Positions 56,935 through 64,000 of a DNA stretch of 64,000 bases are shown piece by piece; the stretch's first letter is position 1, and each line of letters starts with the position of its first letter. Source of the stretch: an uncultured Roseateles sp. (GTDB taxonomy: Bacteria > Pseudomonadota > Gammaproteobacteria > Burkholderiales > Burkholderiaceae_C); assembly GCF_963422335.1 (NCBI RefSeq), contig NZ_OY729424.1, forward strand, positions 2,046,001 through 2,110,000, given 5' to 3'. The position numbers and the translations under genes were made by a program. The notes below the pieces were generated by a model that made no database searches, was not told the DNA's origin, and was given only the letters and a program-made list of their open reading frames with translations.

Positions 56935-56974
56935 TCTGGCCATCGCCGTCAAGATGGGTTTGGCGGACGCTTAC

Positions 56975-56982
56975 GTTGCTGA
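56975..56982 (+). repeat. IS66 target-site duplication, right copy
   Basis: GTTGCTGA, matching the left copy at 54515-54522. Confidence 0.9.
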
Positions 56983-57206
56983 ACCGCCTGGAGCGGTTCG
57001 TAGGAACCTCGGACTACCGTCGCCTGCTAGCAGCGGTTGCGCCCTTGGCCGGCGAGGATCCTGAACCATGGCTTTCAGACTGGTTGATCGAACCAGTCGT
57101 CAGCCTGGGCCTGGGCGAGCGCCCCATCGACGTGGTAGTCCGGCCTGGAGGTGTGGAGTGCGTCGAGCAGCATCTTCAGTGGCTCGCTACCTTCGTGGTC
57201 AATTAG

Positions 57207-57443
57207 ACCGTTCAAGCACGAAAGGTGCGTGCGTCGGGAAAGATCCACGCAACGGCGCAAGTCTGCCTGCTTCGACCATTGGAGGGTGCCCTAAAGCCGC
57301 GGATTCCTTCTACGTATCACGAGAAATGGCCGGGCGCTACGCTCCCGGTAAGTCCGTGGACAACGCGTTGCGTTGACGAGCACAACTTGCTCCGTCAATT
57401 GCTGATGCTCCAAAGGTTACAAGAATGCTGCTGTTCCAATAAC
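57207..57443. other. Right end of the island, no gene recognised
   Basis: About 237 bases between the broken antitoxin-like gene and the ttcA 5' fragment. It must contain the right attachment end of the element. Short open frames in it have no ribosome sites or known motifs. Confidence 0.4.
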
Positions 57444-57620
57444 CTTGCCCCCTGACATGCAGACCATGACCTTGTCACCGGCCTCAATCATGTTGTAGTC
57501 GCCGATCGCCTGGCCAACCTGGCGGTGCAAGCGCTTGCTGAGCTTGTTGATCTCCAGCGCGGTCTTCTTGGCCTTGGCGGCTTCGTCGGCAACTACGGGG
57601 TCTTGTTCGATCGCGATCAT
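57444..57620 (-). pseudogene. ttcA: 5' fragment of host ttcA, cut inside the PP-loop codons
   Basis: Codons 1-59 of TtcA: the N-terminal helix KKTALEINKLSKRLHRQVGQ, then DYNMIEAGDKVMVCMSGGK, after which the frame enters island sequence (VIGTAAFL) and stops. In intact TtcA proteins SGGK is followed by DSYT. Start ATG 57620 overlaps the end of folB by four bases, showing folB-ttcA was an operon. The product would be a short, inactive peptide. Confidence 0.85.
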
Positions 57621-58009
57621 GATTTCATCCCAAACACTTCAACTCCCACCGCATCGCAGTCGGGATACACATCCGGCTTTTCGGTCGAGACCCGCGCCGC
57701 CTTGACGCGCGGGTGGGCCAGCATCAGGGCCAGCACGTCGTCGCACAGGGTCTCCTGCAGGTGCACATGGCCCAGCTTGACCCGTTCGGCGATGGTGCGG
57801 CGCATGAAGTCATAGTCCACCACCTCGTCCAGCTCGTCGGCCTTGGGTGTGGACAGGGCCAGCGGGATGAACAGATCGACATTGATCAGCACCCGCTGCT
57901 CGCCCTTTTTCTCGAAGTCGTGCACGCCGATATTGATCCAGACCTCGTAGTCGCGCAGGAACAGGCGGCGGCAGTCCATCAGCGAGGGGTGGGAGAGGGG
58001 GCTGTGCAT
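57617..58009 (-). CDS. folB: Dihydroneopterin aldolase
   Basis: 130-residue FolB, folate pathway: dihydroneopterin to 6-hydroxymethyl-dihydropterin. The family pattern is visible: LFLRDYEVWINIGVHDFEKKGEQRVLINVDLF, then DYDFMRRTIAERVKLGHVHLQETLCDDVL with the conserved glutamate, and the final VSTEKPDVYPDCDAVGVEVFG. Somewhat long N-terminus; the ATG at 58009 is kept because the frame starts there. It is followed by the overlapping ttcA and preceded two bases away by the SDR gene stop, so the three formed one operon. Confidence 0.88.
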   Translation of the reverse strand: MHSPLSHPSLMDCRRLFLRDYEVWINIGVHDFEKKGEQRVLINVDLFIPLALSTPKADELDEVVDYDFMRRTIAERVKLGHVHLQETLCDDVLALMLAHPRVKAARVSTEKPDVYPDCDAVGVEVFGMKS

Positions 58010-58010
58010 A

Positions 58011-58772
58011 TCAGTCCTTGGTGAGGAACATCACGTCGCGCGGCTGCGCGCTCATGTGCTGGCCGCCATCGACCAGCAGGGTGGTGCCGGTGATGGCCGG
58101 AGATTCGATCAGAAAGCGCACGGCACGGGCGATATCGTCCGGCGTCGAGGAGCGCTGCAGAGGTGTCAGCCTGTGCGCCGCCTGGAAGGCCGCGTCGTCC
58201 ATCGGCCCCGAGGCCAGCGTCACGCCTGGCGCCACGCCGCAAACCCTCACGCTGGGCGCCAGCGCCTGAGCCAGCAGGGTGGTGGCGGCTTCGAGTGCGG
58301 CCTTGGACAGGGTGTAGGAGAAGTAGTCCGGATTCGGGTTCCAGAGCTTCTGGTCCAGCAGATTGACGACGCAGCCGCGGCGCTGTTCAGTCACCAGATG
58401 GGTGTGCAGCGCCCGGGCCAGCAGCACGGCCGGGCCAGTGTTGGCGCGCCAGTGCCTGTCCATCGCCGCATAGCTGAAACTGGCCAGATCGTCGTACTCG
58501 AACAGGCTGGCGTTGTTGACCACCGCATCGACCCGGCCGAAATGCTGTATCACGGCCGGCAGCAGGGCCAGGGTGGCGGCCTCGTCGCCCAGATCGGCGG
58601 CAAAGGCCTGGGCGCGGGCGCCCATCCGGCGCAATTCATCGACGACGCTCAGCGCCTCGGCCTGCGAGCCGCGGTAGTGGACGGCGATGTCGTGGCCATG
58701 CTGAGCCAGATCGAGCGCAATGGCGCGACCCAGGCGTTTGGCACTGCCGGTGACGAGGGCAACGGGACGCAA
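58011..58772 (-). CDS. SDR-family oxidoreductase, FolM/pteridine-reductase-like
   Basis: 253 residues from a TTG start at 58772 (no ATG is available in frame). Short-chain dehydrogenase: cofactor motif ALVTGSAKRLGRAIA (TGxxxRxG type, residues about 4-18; the arginine before LG indicates NADPH), NNAS motif, and catalytic YTLSK near residue 155. The TGSAKRLGRAIALDLA form is that of pteridine reductases (FolM/PTR1). Position immediately upstream of folB supports a role in tetrahydropterin/folate synthesis. The exact substrate is unproven. Confidence 0.78.
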   Translation of the reverse strand: MRPVALVTGSAKRLGRAIALDLAQHGHDIAVHYRGSQAEALSVVDELRRMGARAQAFAADLGDEAATLALLPAVIQHFGRVDAVVNNASLFEYDDLASFSYAAMDRHWRANTGPAVLLARALHTHLVTEQRRGCVVNLLDQKLWNPNPDYFSYTLSKAALEAATTLLAQALAPSVRVCGVAPGVTLASGPMDDAAFQAAHRLTPLQRSSTPDDIARAVRFLIESPAITGTTLLVDGGQHMSAQPRDVMFLTKD

Positions 58773-58843
58773 AATCTCTGGCCTTGCTGAGGGAGGGGAC
58801 GCCGTGAACGCACGGCGGAGCAGGCCGAGAGTGTATCGGGAGC

Positions 58844-59848
58844 CTAGTTTGAGAGCCCGCGGACCCTTCCCAAGGCCTGCGCCGCCGCCGCCGTGCGCGT
58901 CTCCACGCCCAGCTTGGCGAACACATGCTCCAGGTGTTTTTTCACCGTCTGCGGGCTCATGCCCAGGATGGCGCCGATGTCGCGGTTGATCTTGCCCTTG
59001 ACGACCCAGTACAGCACCTCGGCCTCGCGCAGGGTCAGGCGCAGGCCCTGGGCGATGCCGTCGATCAGCACGGCGTCGGACGACTCGCGCATCATCACCA
59101 GCCATTCGTCGTCTCCGGTCTGGCCATGCAGGCTCAGCTCCAGCCTGCGGCCGCCCCGGGCGCTGATCATCGCGCCGGGCTGTGAGGACGCAATCGATTG
59201 GCGCAGCCAGCGCAGCACGCTGGGCGGGGTCACCATCTCGGGCACCTCGAAGTGGAAGTGCATCAGCTGGCTGGCCAAGGGCGTGTGCCAGATGCGCGCG
59301 CCATCGACGGAGCGCAGCACCAGCGAGGCATGGCCGAAGGCATCGAGCGCCTGGCGGGCCTGGCGGGCCTCGCGCCGGCCCCGCACATGGACGGCCACCC
59401 GGGCCAGCACCTCGCGGGCGCGCACCGGTTTGGGGATGGTGTCCACACAACCGGCCTCCAGTGCGGCCAGCACCTGCTCGCTGTCAGGTCTGGGGCCCAT
59501 CAGGATGCCGGGCACATGGGCAAAACCGGGCATGGCCAAGAGGCGGCTGACCTGGCCCATACCCTCGTGGGCGCACAAATCCTGGTCCAGCAGCACCAGG
59601 TCGGGGCACCAGCCTGGTGCAATCAGCAATGCATGGGCTACGCTGCGTGCGACGGCCACGTTGTAGCCCGATTCCTCCAGCACGTCTTGCAGCACCTGCA
59701 GATTCGCCGCATGCTCGTCCACGATCAACACGCAGGCGCTGTTGCCCGGGCTTTGCAAAGCCTCCGGAAATGCACCATGTTGGGGTGACGCCGCGGCTCT
59801 GCCGTCGGGCCAGGGCGCGGTGGGGAGGACGAACTCTGAGGTCTTCAT
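58844..59848 (-). CDS. LuxR-type response regulator divergent from the urease operon
   Basis: 334 residues from ATG 59848. A receiver domain (VLIVDEHAANLQVLQDVLEES, then DLVLLDQDLCAHEG with the likely phospho-acceptor aspartate and a KPVRAREV lysine region) is followed by a middle segment and a C-terminal LuxR/FixJ helix-turn-helix: LTLREAEVLYWVVKGKINRDIGAILGMSPQTVKKHLEHVFAKLG. No kinase is adjacent. Its promoter region is shared with ureA and contains paired -24/-12 elements, so it is probably co-regulated with, or a regulator of, the urease genes. The frame extends upstream of 59848, but without a better start. Confidence 0.82.
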   Translation of the reverse strand: MKTSEFVLPTAPWPDGRAAASPQHGAFPEALQSPGNSACVLIVDEHAANLQVLQDVLEESGYNVAVARSVAHALLIAPGWCPDLVLLDQDLCAHEGMGQVSRLLAMPGFAHVPGILMGPRPDSEQVLAALEAGCVDTIPKPVRAREVLARVAVHVRGRREARQARQALDAFGHASLVLRSVDGARIWHTPLASQLMHFHFEVPEMVTPPSVLRWLRQSIASSQPGAMISARGGRRLELSLHGQTGDDEWLVMMRESSDAVLIDGIAQGLRLTLREAEVLYWVVKGKINRDIGAILGMSPQTVKKHLEHVFAKLGVETRTAAAAQALGRVRGLSN

Positions 59849-59900
59849 GGTGTGGGGGGCGCCTTGAATCCAAGCCACAAAGCTTGTACCGCTGCAACAG

Positions 59901-59916
59901 TGCAGATTCCGTGCCA
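59901..59916 (-). promoter_or_regulatory. Candidate sigma-54 promoter towards the response-regulator gene
   Basis: On the minus strand TGGCACGGAATCTGCA has GG and GC separated by ten bases, matching the -24/-12 consensus TGGCAC-N5-TTGCA except C for T before TGC. It is 53 bases from the ATG at 59848. It is the mirror copy of the element facing ureA, within a perfect inverted repeat (59902-59917 with 59930-59945). Confidence 0.5.
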
Positions 59917-59930
59917 CAGCCTGCGCCGAG

Positions 59931-59946
59931 TGGCACGGAATCTGCT
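59931..59946 (+). promoter_or_regulatory. Candidate sigma-54 promoter for the urease operon
   Basis: TGGCACGGAATCTGCT: GG-N10-GC spacing and the TGGCAC core are as in sigma-54 promoters. A start about twelve bases beyond the GC would lie near 59957, 19 bases before ureA, whose ribosome site CAGGAG is at about 59960. Nitrogen control of urease through sigma-54/NtrC is plausible but not shown here. The 16-bp arms could instead be an operator. Confidence 0.55.
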
Positions 59947-59975
59947 CTCACCCTCAGCTCAGGAGCACAAGACCC

Positions 59976-60278
59976 ATGGATCTGACCCCCAGAGAAAAAG
60001 ACAAGCTGCTGATCTTCACCGCAGCCCTGCTGGCCGAGCGCCGCCGCGCGCGCGGCCTGAAGCTCAATGTGCCGGAGGCGATCGCGCTGATCAGCGCCGC
60101 CATCATGGAAGGCGCCCGCGATGGCAAATCGGTCGCCCAGCTGATGAGCGAGGGCAAGACGGTGCTGGGCCGCGCCGACGTGATGGACGGCGTGCCCGAG
60201 CTGGTGCCCGAAATCCAGGTCGAAGCCACCTTTCCCGACGGCACCAAGCTGGTGACCGTCCATCAGCCCATCATCTGA
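59976..60278 (+). CDS. ureA: Urease subunit gamma
   Basis: 100 residues, the standard length. MDLTPREKDKLLIFTAALLAERRRARGLKLNVPEAIALISAAIMEGARDG (opening, described by position 1-50) is diagnostic. It contributes to the UreABC heterotrimer of the cytoplasmic nickel urease (urea to ammonia and carbamate). CAGGAG precedes the ATG. First gene of ureA-ureJ-ureB-ureC-ureE-ureF. Confidence 0.96.
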   Translation: MDLTPREKDKLLIFTAALLAERRRARGLKLNVPEAIALISAAIMEGARDGKSVAQLMSEGKTVLGRADVMDGVPELVPEIQVEATFPDGTKLVTVHQPII

Positions 60279-60294
60279 AGAAGAGGACTTCCGC

Positions 60295-60864
60295 ATGCGA
60301 CATCCCGTCCCGAAACTTGTGGCCGTCTCGGCCTTGCTGCTACCGGCCCTGGCCTTTGCCCATGCCGGCCACCCCGAGTCGGGCCTGCTGGCCGGCCTGG
60401 CGCACCCGTTCACCGGGCTGGACCATTTGCTGGCCATCGTCGGCGTGGGCCTGTGGGGCGCCAGGTGTGGCGACTCCTTCAGCCAGGCGCTGCGGCTGCC
60501 GCTGCTGTTCGTCGGCCTGATGCTCATCGGTGCGCTGGCCGCGTGCTCGGGCCTCCAGGTGCCGGCCCTGGAGCCGCTGTTGGCCGGGTCGCTGCTGGTG
60601 ATAGGCCTGGCCCTGGGCACGCCGCGTGGCGTGCCTGCCCTGCTGGCCTATGGCCTGTGTGCCATGGCAGGCGCCTTGCACGGCGCCGCCCACGGCCAGG
60701 AGTTACTGGGCGCTGGTGCGCTGGCGGGCATGCTGGTGGCCACCGCTGCCGGCCATGCCGCCGGTCTGCTGGCCGGGCGTTGGCTCGGCGAGCGCAGTGC
60801 GCTGGCCTGGCGCCTGCTGGGCCTGATGGTCGCGGGGGCGGGCGCCGGCCTGTTGCTGGCATGA
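60295..60864 (+). CDS. ureJ: HupE/UreJ family nickel-permease-like membrane protein
   Basis: 189 residues. Signal-like N-terminus ending FAHAGH, then PFTGLDHLLAIVGVGLWGA, the HupE/UreJ signature with the histidine likely to bind nickel, and about six membrane segments (for example LLVIGLALGTP, LLAYGLCAMAGALHGAAHGQELLGAG with a second histidine pair). It is thought to import nickel for urease. Its position between ureA and ureB with an ATGA overlap into ureB is typical of Burkholderiales urease operons. Confidence 0.88.
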   Translation: MRHPVPKLVAVSALLLPALAFAHAGHPESGLLAGLAHPFTGLDHLLAIVGVGLWGARCGDSFSQALRLPLLFVGLMLIGALAACSGLQVPALEPLLAGSLLVIGLALGTPRGVPALLAYGLCAMAGALHGAAHGQELLGAGALAGMLVATAAGHAAGLLAGRWLGERSALAWRLLGLMVAGAGAGLLLA

Positions 60865-61175
60865 GCAGCGTGATCCCCGGCGAGCTGCTGATAGCCGAGG
60901 GCGAGCACGAGCTGAATCCCGGCCGGCGTTTATTGAGCCTGCAGGTCTCGAACCGCGGCGACCGGCCCATCCAGGTCGGCTCGCACTATCACTTCGCCGA
61001 AACCAATGCGGCGCTGGACTTCGACCGCGCCGCCGCGCGCGGCATGCGGCTGAACATCATTGCCGGCACCGCCGTGCGTTTCGAGCCGGGCCAGCAGCGC
61101 AGCGTCGAGCTGGTCGATTTCGCGGGCGACCGCATCGTCCATGGCTTTCGCGGCCTCGTTCAAGGGAGCTTGTAA
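60861..61175 (+). CDS. ureB: Urease subunit beta
   Basis: 104 residues. IPGELLIAEGEHELNPGRRLLSLQVSNRGDRPIQVGSHYHFAETNAALDFDR (residues 5-56 by position) is diagnostic, and the late RFEPGQQRSVELVDFAG is conserved. The start overlaps ureJ by four bases and the TAA overlaps the ureC ATG by one (TAATG). Structural subunit of the urease trimer. Confidence 0.95.
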   Translation: MSSVIPGELLIAEGEHELNPGRRLLSLQVSNRGDRPIQVGSHYHFAETNAALDFDRAAARGMRLNIIAGTAVRFEPGQQRSVELVDFAGDRIVHGFRGLVQGSL

Positions 61176-62902
61176 TGGCCACAGTCGGACGACGTGCCTA
61201 TGCCGAGATGTTCGGCCCGACGGTGGGCGACCGCGTGCGCCTGGCCGACACCAATCTGATCATCGAGGTCGAGAAGGATCTGACCCTCTTGGCCGGCGGC
61301 TATGGCGAGGAAGTGAAGTTCGGCGGCGGCAAGACGGTGCGCGACGGCATGGGCCAGAGCCAGCGCGTCAACGGCCCGGGCCGGCTGGACGCGATGGACT
61401 GCGTCATCACCAATGCGCTGATTCTTGACTACTGGGGCATCGTCAAGGCCGACATCGGCCTGCGCGGTGGGCGCATCGCCCATATCGGCAAGGCCGGCAA
61501 CCCGGACGTGATGCCCGGAGTCGATATCGTCATTGGCCCCGGCACCGAGATCATTGCCGGCGAGGGGCTGATCGTCACCGCCGGCGGCGTTGATTCGCAC
61601 ATCCACTTCATCTGCCCGCAGCAGATCGAAGAGGCGCTGATGAGCGGCGTGACGACGATGATTGGCGGCGGCACCGGCCCGGCCACCGGCACCCTGGCCA
61701 CCACCTGCACGCCGGGGCCCGATGCCATGGCGATGATGCTGCGCGCGGCCGAGGCCTTTCCGATGAATCTGGGCTTTCTGGGCAAGGGCAATGCCAGCCG
61801 GCCCGAGGCGCTGCGCCAGCAGGTCGAGGCCGGCGCGATCGGCCTGAAGCTGCACGAGGACTGGGGCAGCACGCCGGCGGCCATCGACAACTGCCTGAGC
61901 GTGGCCGAGGAGCACGACGTGCAGGTGGCCTTGCACAGTGACACCTTGAACGAATCGGGCTTTGTCGAAGACACGATGGCCGCCTTCAAGGGCCGCACCA
62001 TCCACTGCTTCCACACCGAGGGCGCCGGCGGCGGCCATGCACCGGACATCCTGCGCGTGGTCGGCGAATCGAATGTGCTGCCCTCGTCAACGAATCCGAC
62101 GCGGCCATTCACGATCAACACCATCGACGAGCATCTGGACATGCTGATGGTCTGCCACCACCTCGATGCGTCCATTGCCGAGGACCTGGCCTTTGCCGAA
62201 AGCCGCATCCGCCGCGAGACGATTGCGGCCGAAGACATCCTGCACGACCTCGGCGCGATCAGCATGTTCTCCAGCGACAGCCAGGCGATGGGCCGCGTTG
62301 GCGAGACCCTGATCCGCTGCTGGCAGACGGCGCACAAGATGAAGGCGCAGCGCGGCGGCCTGCCGGGTGACGGCGCCCGCAACGACAACGCCCGGGTCAA
62401 GCGCTATGTCGCCAAGCTGAGCATCAACCCGGCGCGGGCCCATGGCATTGCGCATGAAGTCGGCTCGGTCGAGCCGGGCAAATGGGCTGATCTGGTGCTG
62501 TGGCGGCCGGCCTTCTTCGGCGTCAAACCCTCGCTGGTGATCAAGGGCGGCTATATTGCCGCGGCGCTGATGGGCGACGCCAATGCCTCTATCCCGACGC
62601 CGCAGCCGGTGCATTACCGGCCGATGTTCGCCAGCTTCGGTGGCGCCATCGCCCAGACCTCGCTGACCTTTCTGAGCCAGGCCGCGCAAGACAGCGGCGT
62701 GGCCGACAAGCTGGGCCTGAAGCGCCGCACGGTGGCTGTGAAGGGTTGCCGCAGCGTCAAGAAGCAGGACATGGCGCACAACGACTACACGCCGACGATG
62801 AGCATTGACCCGCAGACCTACGAGGTGCGCGCCGACGGCCAGCATCTGCACTGCGAGCCAGCGACCGAGCTGCCGATGGCCCAACGGTATTTCCTGTTCT
62901 GA
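61175..62902 (+). CDS. ureC: Urease subunit alpha (catalytic)
   Basis: 575 residues, normal length. Nickel ligands are in GGVDSHIHFICPQQ (HxH, about residue 142), the carbamylated lysine and next histidine ligands in LKLHEDWGSTP and VALHSDTLNE/TIHCFHTEGAGGGHAPD, and the flap histidine in CHHLD (about 328). The metal-binding aspartate is in SMFSSDSQAMGR. All catalytic residues are therefore present. The start overlaps the ureB stop (TAATG) and the TGA overlaps ureE. Confidence 0.97.
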   Translation: MATVGRRAYAEMFGPTVGDRVRLADTNLIIEVEKDLTLLAGGYGEEVKFGGGKTVRDGMGQSQRVNGPGRLDAMDCVITNALILDYWGIVKADIGLRGGRIAHIGKAGNPDVMPGVDIVIGPGTEIIAGEGLIVTAGGVDSHIHFICPQQIEEALMSGVTTMIGGGTGPATGTLATTCTPGPDAMAMMLRAAEAFPMNLGFLGKGNASRPEALRQQVEAGAIGLKLHEDWGSTPAAIDNCLSVAEEHDVQVALHSDTLNESGFVEDTMAAFKGRTIHCFHTEGAGGGHAPDILRVVGESNVLPSSTNPTRPFTINTIDEHLDMLMVCHHLDASIAEDLAFAESRIRRETIAAEDILHDLGAISMFSSDSQAMGRVGETLIRCWQTAHKMKAQRGGLPGDGARNDNARVKRYVAKLSINPARAHGIAHEVGSVEPGKWADLVLWRPAFFGVKPSLVIKGGYIAAALMGDANASIPTPQPVHYRPMFASFGGAIAQTSLTFLSQAAQDSGVADKLGLKRRTVAVKGCRSVKKQDMAHNDYTPTMSIDPQTYEVRADGQHLHCEPATELPMAQRYFLF

Positions 62903-63417
62903 TGGCGCTGGACATGATCCACAAATGCCTGGCCCAGGGTGCCGGCCTGGCCGCGCCACTGCTCAGGCGCGCGGCCGTGGTGGCGCTGGACTGGGACCTG
63001 CGCCAGCGCAGCCGCTTCCAGGCGACAGACGAGACCGGCCGCGACTGGGGCGTGGTGCTGCCGCGGGGCCAGGTCGTGCGCGGCGGCGATGTGCTGGTGG
63101 CCGAGGACGGCACGCTGTTGCGCGTGGTCGCGGCGCCGCAGCCGGTGATGGTGGTGACGCTGAAGGAGGGCTACCCCGGGTTTGATCTGCTGCGCGCCGC
63201 CTACCACCTGGGCAACCGCCATGTGCCGCTGGAACTGCAGCCGGACCATCTGAAGCTGGAGCCCGACACCGTGCTGGCCGACATGCTGCGGCAGATGGGC
63301 CTGGTCGTCACCGAGGCGATGCTGGGCTTCGAGCCGGAGGGCGGGGCGTACAGCGGCGGTGGGCATGGCCACCATGGTCACGATCACTCGCACGGCGAAC
63401 ACAGCCACAGCCACTGA
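62902..63417 (+). CDS. ureE: Urease nickel metallochaperone UreE
   Basis: 171 residues. UreE core (LPRGQVVRGGDVLVAEDGTLLRVVAAPQPVMVV) with the conserved histidine in AYHLGNRHVPLEL (nickel site), and a C-terminal histidine-rich tail GGHGHHGHDHSHGEHSHSH, for metal storage. ATG 62902 overlaps the ureC stop by one base. It delivers nickel to the UreC site with UreFGD. Confidence 0.93.
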   Translation: MALDMIHKCLAQGAGLAAPLLRRAAVVALDWDLRQRSRFQATDETGRDWGVVLPRGQVVRGGDVLVAEDGTLLRVVAAPQPVMVVTLKEGYPGFDLLRAAYHLGNRHVPLELQPDHLKLEPDTVLADMLRQMGLVVTEAMLGFEPEGGAYSGGGHGHHGHDHSHGEHSHSH

Positions 63418-63420
63418 ACC

Positions 63421-64000
63421 ATGCACCCCCTGACCCTGCCCCCGGCCCGCCTGCTGCAGCTGATGTGGCTGGCCTCGCCGGCCCTGCCGGTCGGCGGGTT
63501 CAGCTATTCCGAGGGCCTGGAGGCGGCCTGCGAATCGCGCCTGGTGACCAACGAGGTCGAGGCCCGGGTCTGGCTGACCGACCAGTTGCAGCTGTCGCTG
63601 GCGCGCTTCGATCTGCCGCTGACGGCGCTGGCCGTCGCAGCCTGGGCGTCACCCGATGCCGCGCGGCTGCAGGAGCTCAACGACTGGATGCTGCACACCC
63701 GCGAGAGCGCCGAGTTCCGCCGCCAGACCGAGCAGACCGGCCGCTCGCTGGCCGAATGGCTGAAGCTGAGGCTGGATGCCGACGATGCCAGGCTGCTGCT
63801 GCTGCATGGCCTGCAGCCGGCGCCGACCTGGCCGCTGGCCTTTGCTCTCGCCGCCAGCGTCGTCGGTGCGCCGCCGCGCGAGGCCCTGCTGGCCCTGGCC
63901 TTCAGCTGGGCCGAGAATCAGGTGCAGGCGGCGATCAAGGCCGTGCCGCTGGGCCAGAGCGCCGGCCAGCGCATCCTGATGAGCCTGAGCCTGGCCATCA
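63421..64000 (+). CDS. ureF: Urease accessory protein UreF, 3'-truncated by the window
   Basis: The first 193 residues are visible from ATG 63421, three bases after the ureE stop; the frame is open to the window end. SPALPVGGFSYSEGLEAACE (residues 20-39) and the later FSWAENQVQAAIKAVPLGQSAGQRIL are UreF signatures. UreF acts with UreG and UreD to load the nickel centre. UreG would be expected just beyond the window. Confidence 0.92.
   Translation, partial: MHPLTLPPARLLQLMWLASPALPVGGFSYSEGLEAACESRLVTNEVEARVWLTDQLQLSLARFDLPLTALAVAAWASPDAARLQELNDWMLHTRESAEFRRQTEQTGRSLAEWLKLRLDADDARLLLLHGLQPAPTWPLAFALAASVVGAPPREALLALAFSWAENQVQAAIKAVPLGQSAGQRILMSLSLAI

Larger units (their letters stand above)
54523..56974 (+). 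mobile_element. Complete IS66-family insertion sequence (2452 bp)
   Basis: Terminal inverted repeats start GTAACCGTCCGGCCAACCCA (left) and, read inwards from the right end, GTAAGCGTCCGCCAAACCCA, both then TCTTGA. An identical 8-bp duplication GTTGCTGA flanks both ends. It contains tnpA, tnpB and tnpC in order with open frames, so it looks recently inserted and possibly active. Confidence 0.92.
54468..57206 (+). pseudogene. MbcA/ParS-like (DUF2384-type) gene disrupted by IS66
   Basis: ATG 54468 (AGGAG six bases upstream) starts MNAPDKVAAFIAEKRELL and is cut by the IS after the TSD. On the other side of the IS, reading from the same codon phase gives NRLERFVGTSDYRRLL and continues to a TAG at 57206. 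Removing the IS and one TSD copy restores a 92-residue protein ending EPWLSDWLIEPVVSLGLGER...VECVEQHLQWLATF, with the W-L-x-x-P...LG-x-x-P pattern of antitoxin C-terminal domains. The downstream part alone could start at ATG 56976 but would lack the N-terminus. Confidence 0.7.

Overview
The window looks like chromosome of a high-GC betaproteobacterium in the order Burkholderiales (Roseateles/Rubrivivax/Comamonadaceae-like). The evidence is the high GC, a Bug-type solute receptor beside a malonyl-CoA synthase, a complete branched-chain-type ABC operon, a double-length UvrA and a urease operon with ureJ between ureA and ureB. The assignment is by gene content only.

Core part 1 (1-25.5 kb). Two PhnE-type permease genes open the window. 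A minus-strand series of small genes follows (lipocalin lipoprotein, HAD hydrolase, RidA, SRPBCC). Next comes a malonate-type operon (Bug receptor, GNAT, MatB, CWC protein, XRE-cupin regulator), divergent from a sigma-54 activator. Then come a five-gene livKGFHM-like operon with an alpha/beta hydrolase, a stand-alone receiver protein, uvrA behind a LexA-like box, glmU, and a DUF4136 lipoprotein.

Island (about 25.55-57.44 kb). The host tRNA-thiolation gene ttcA is cut in two. Codons 1-59 lie at 57444-57620 and stop inside the PP-loop motif. The 3' part lies at 24942-25552, and about 49 codons between them are gone. The roughly 32 kb between the fragments is a genomic island that carries its own full-length, clearly diverged ttcA at 25830-26774. 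Beside it is a three-gene recombination module (tyrosine recombinase, large integrase, small partner) whose order and sizes match the gamma-mobile-trio (GMT) elements. The cargo is defence. One seven-gene operon (46695 down to 31956) encodes an SNF2/DUF3883 helicase, a Septu-like PtuA/PtuB pair, a DUF1156 adenine methyltransferase, an unrecognised helical protein, an Hsp70/actin-fold ATPase and a DUF499 ATPase. A NYN-LOTUS protein lies upstream of it. A second, Lamassu-like operon (DUF4297 nuclease, middle component, SMC-like ATPase) carries an extra DUF3223 gene and is bracketed by long inverted repeats, one of which reaches into a tRNA-Gly 3' fragment. The right end holds small HTH genes and a two-gene unit whose second gene is broken by an IS66 element with an exact 8-bp target duplication.

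Core part 2 (57.4-64 kb). folB and a pteridine-reductase-like SDR gene follow the 5' ttcA fragment. A LuxR-type response regulator is divergent from the urease operon ureA-ureJ-ureB-ureC-ureE-ureF (ureF runs off the window). The intergenic region holds a perfect 16-bp inverted repeat that reads as a good -24/-12 (sigma-54) promoter in both directions.

The points of most interest are the ttcA disruption-and-replacement arrangement, the trio found outside gammaproteobacteria, and the unusual composition of the seven-gene methylase/helicase/Hsp70-like operon.
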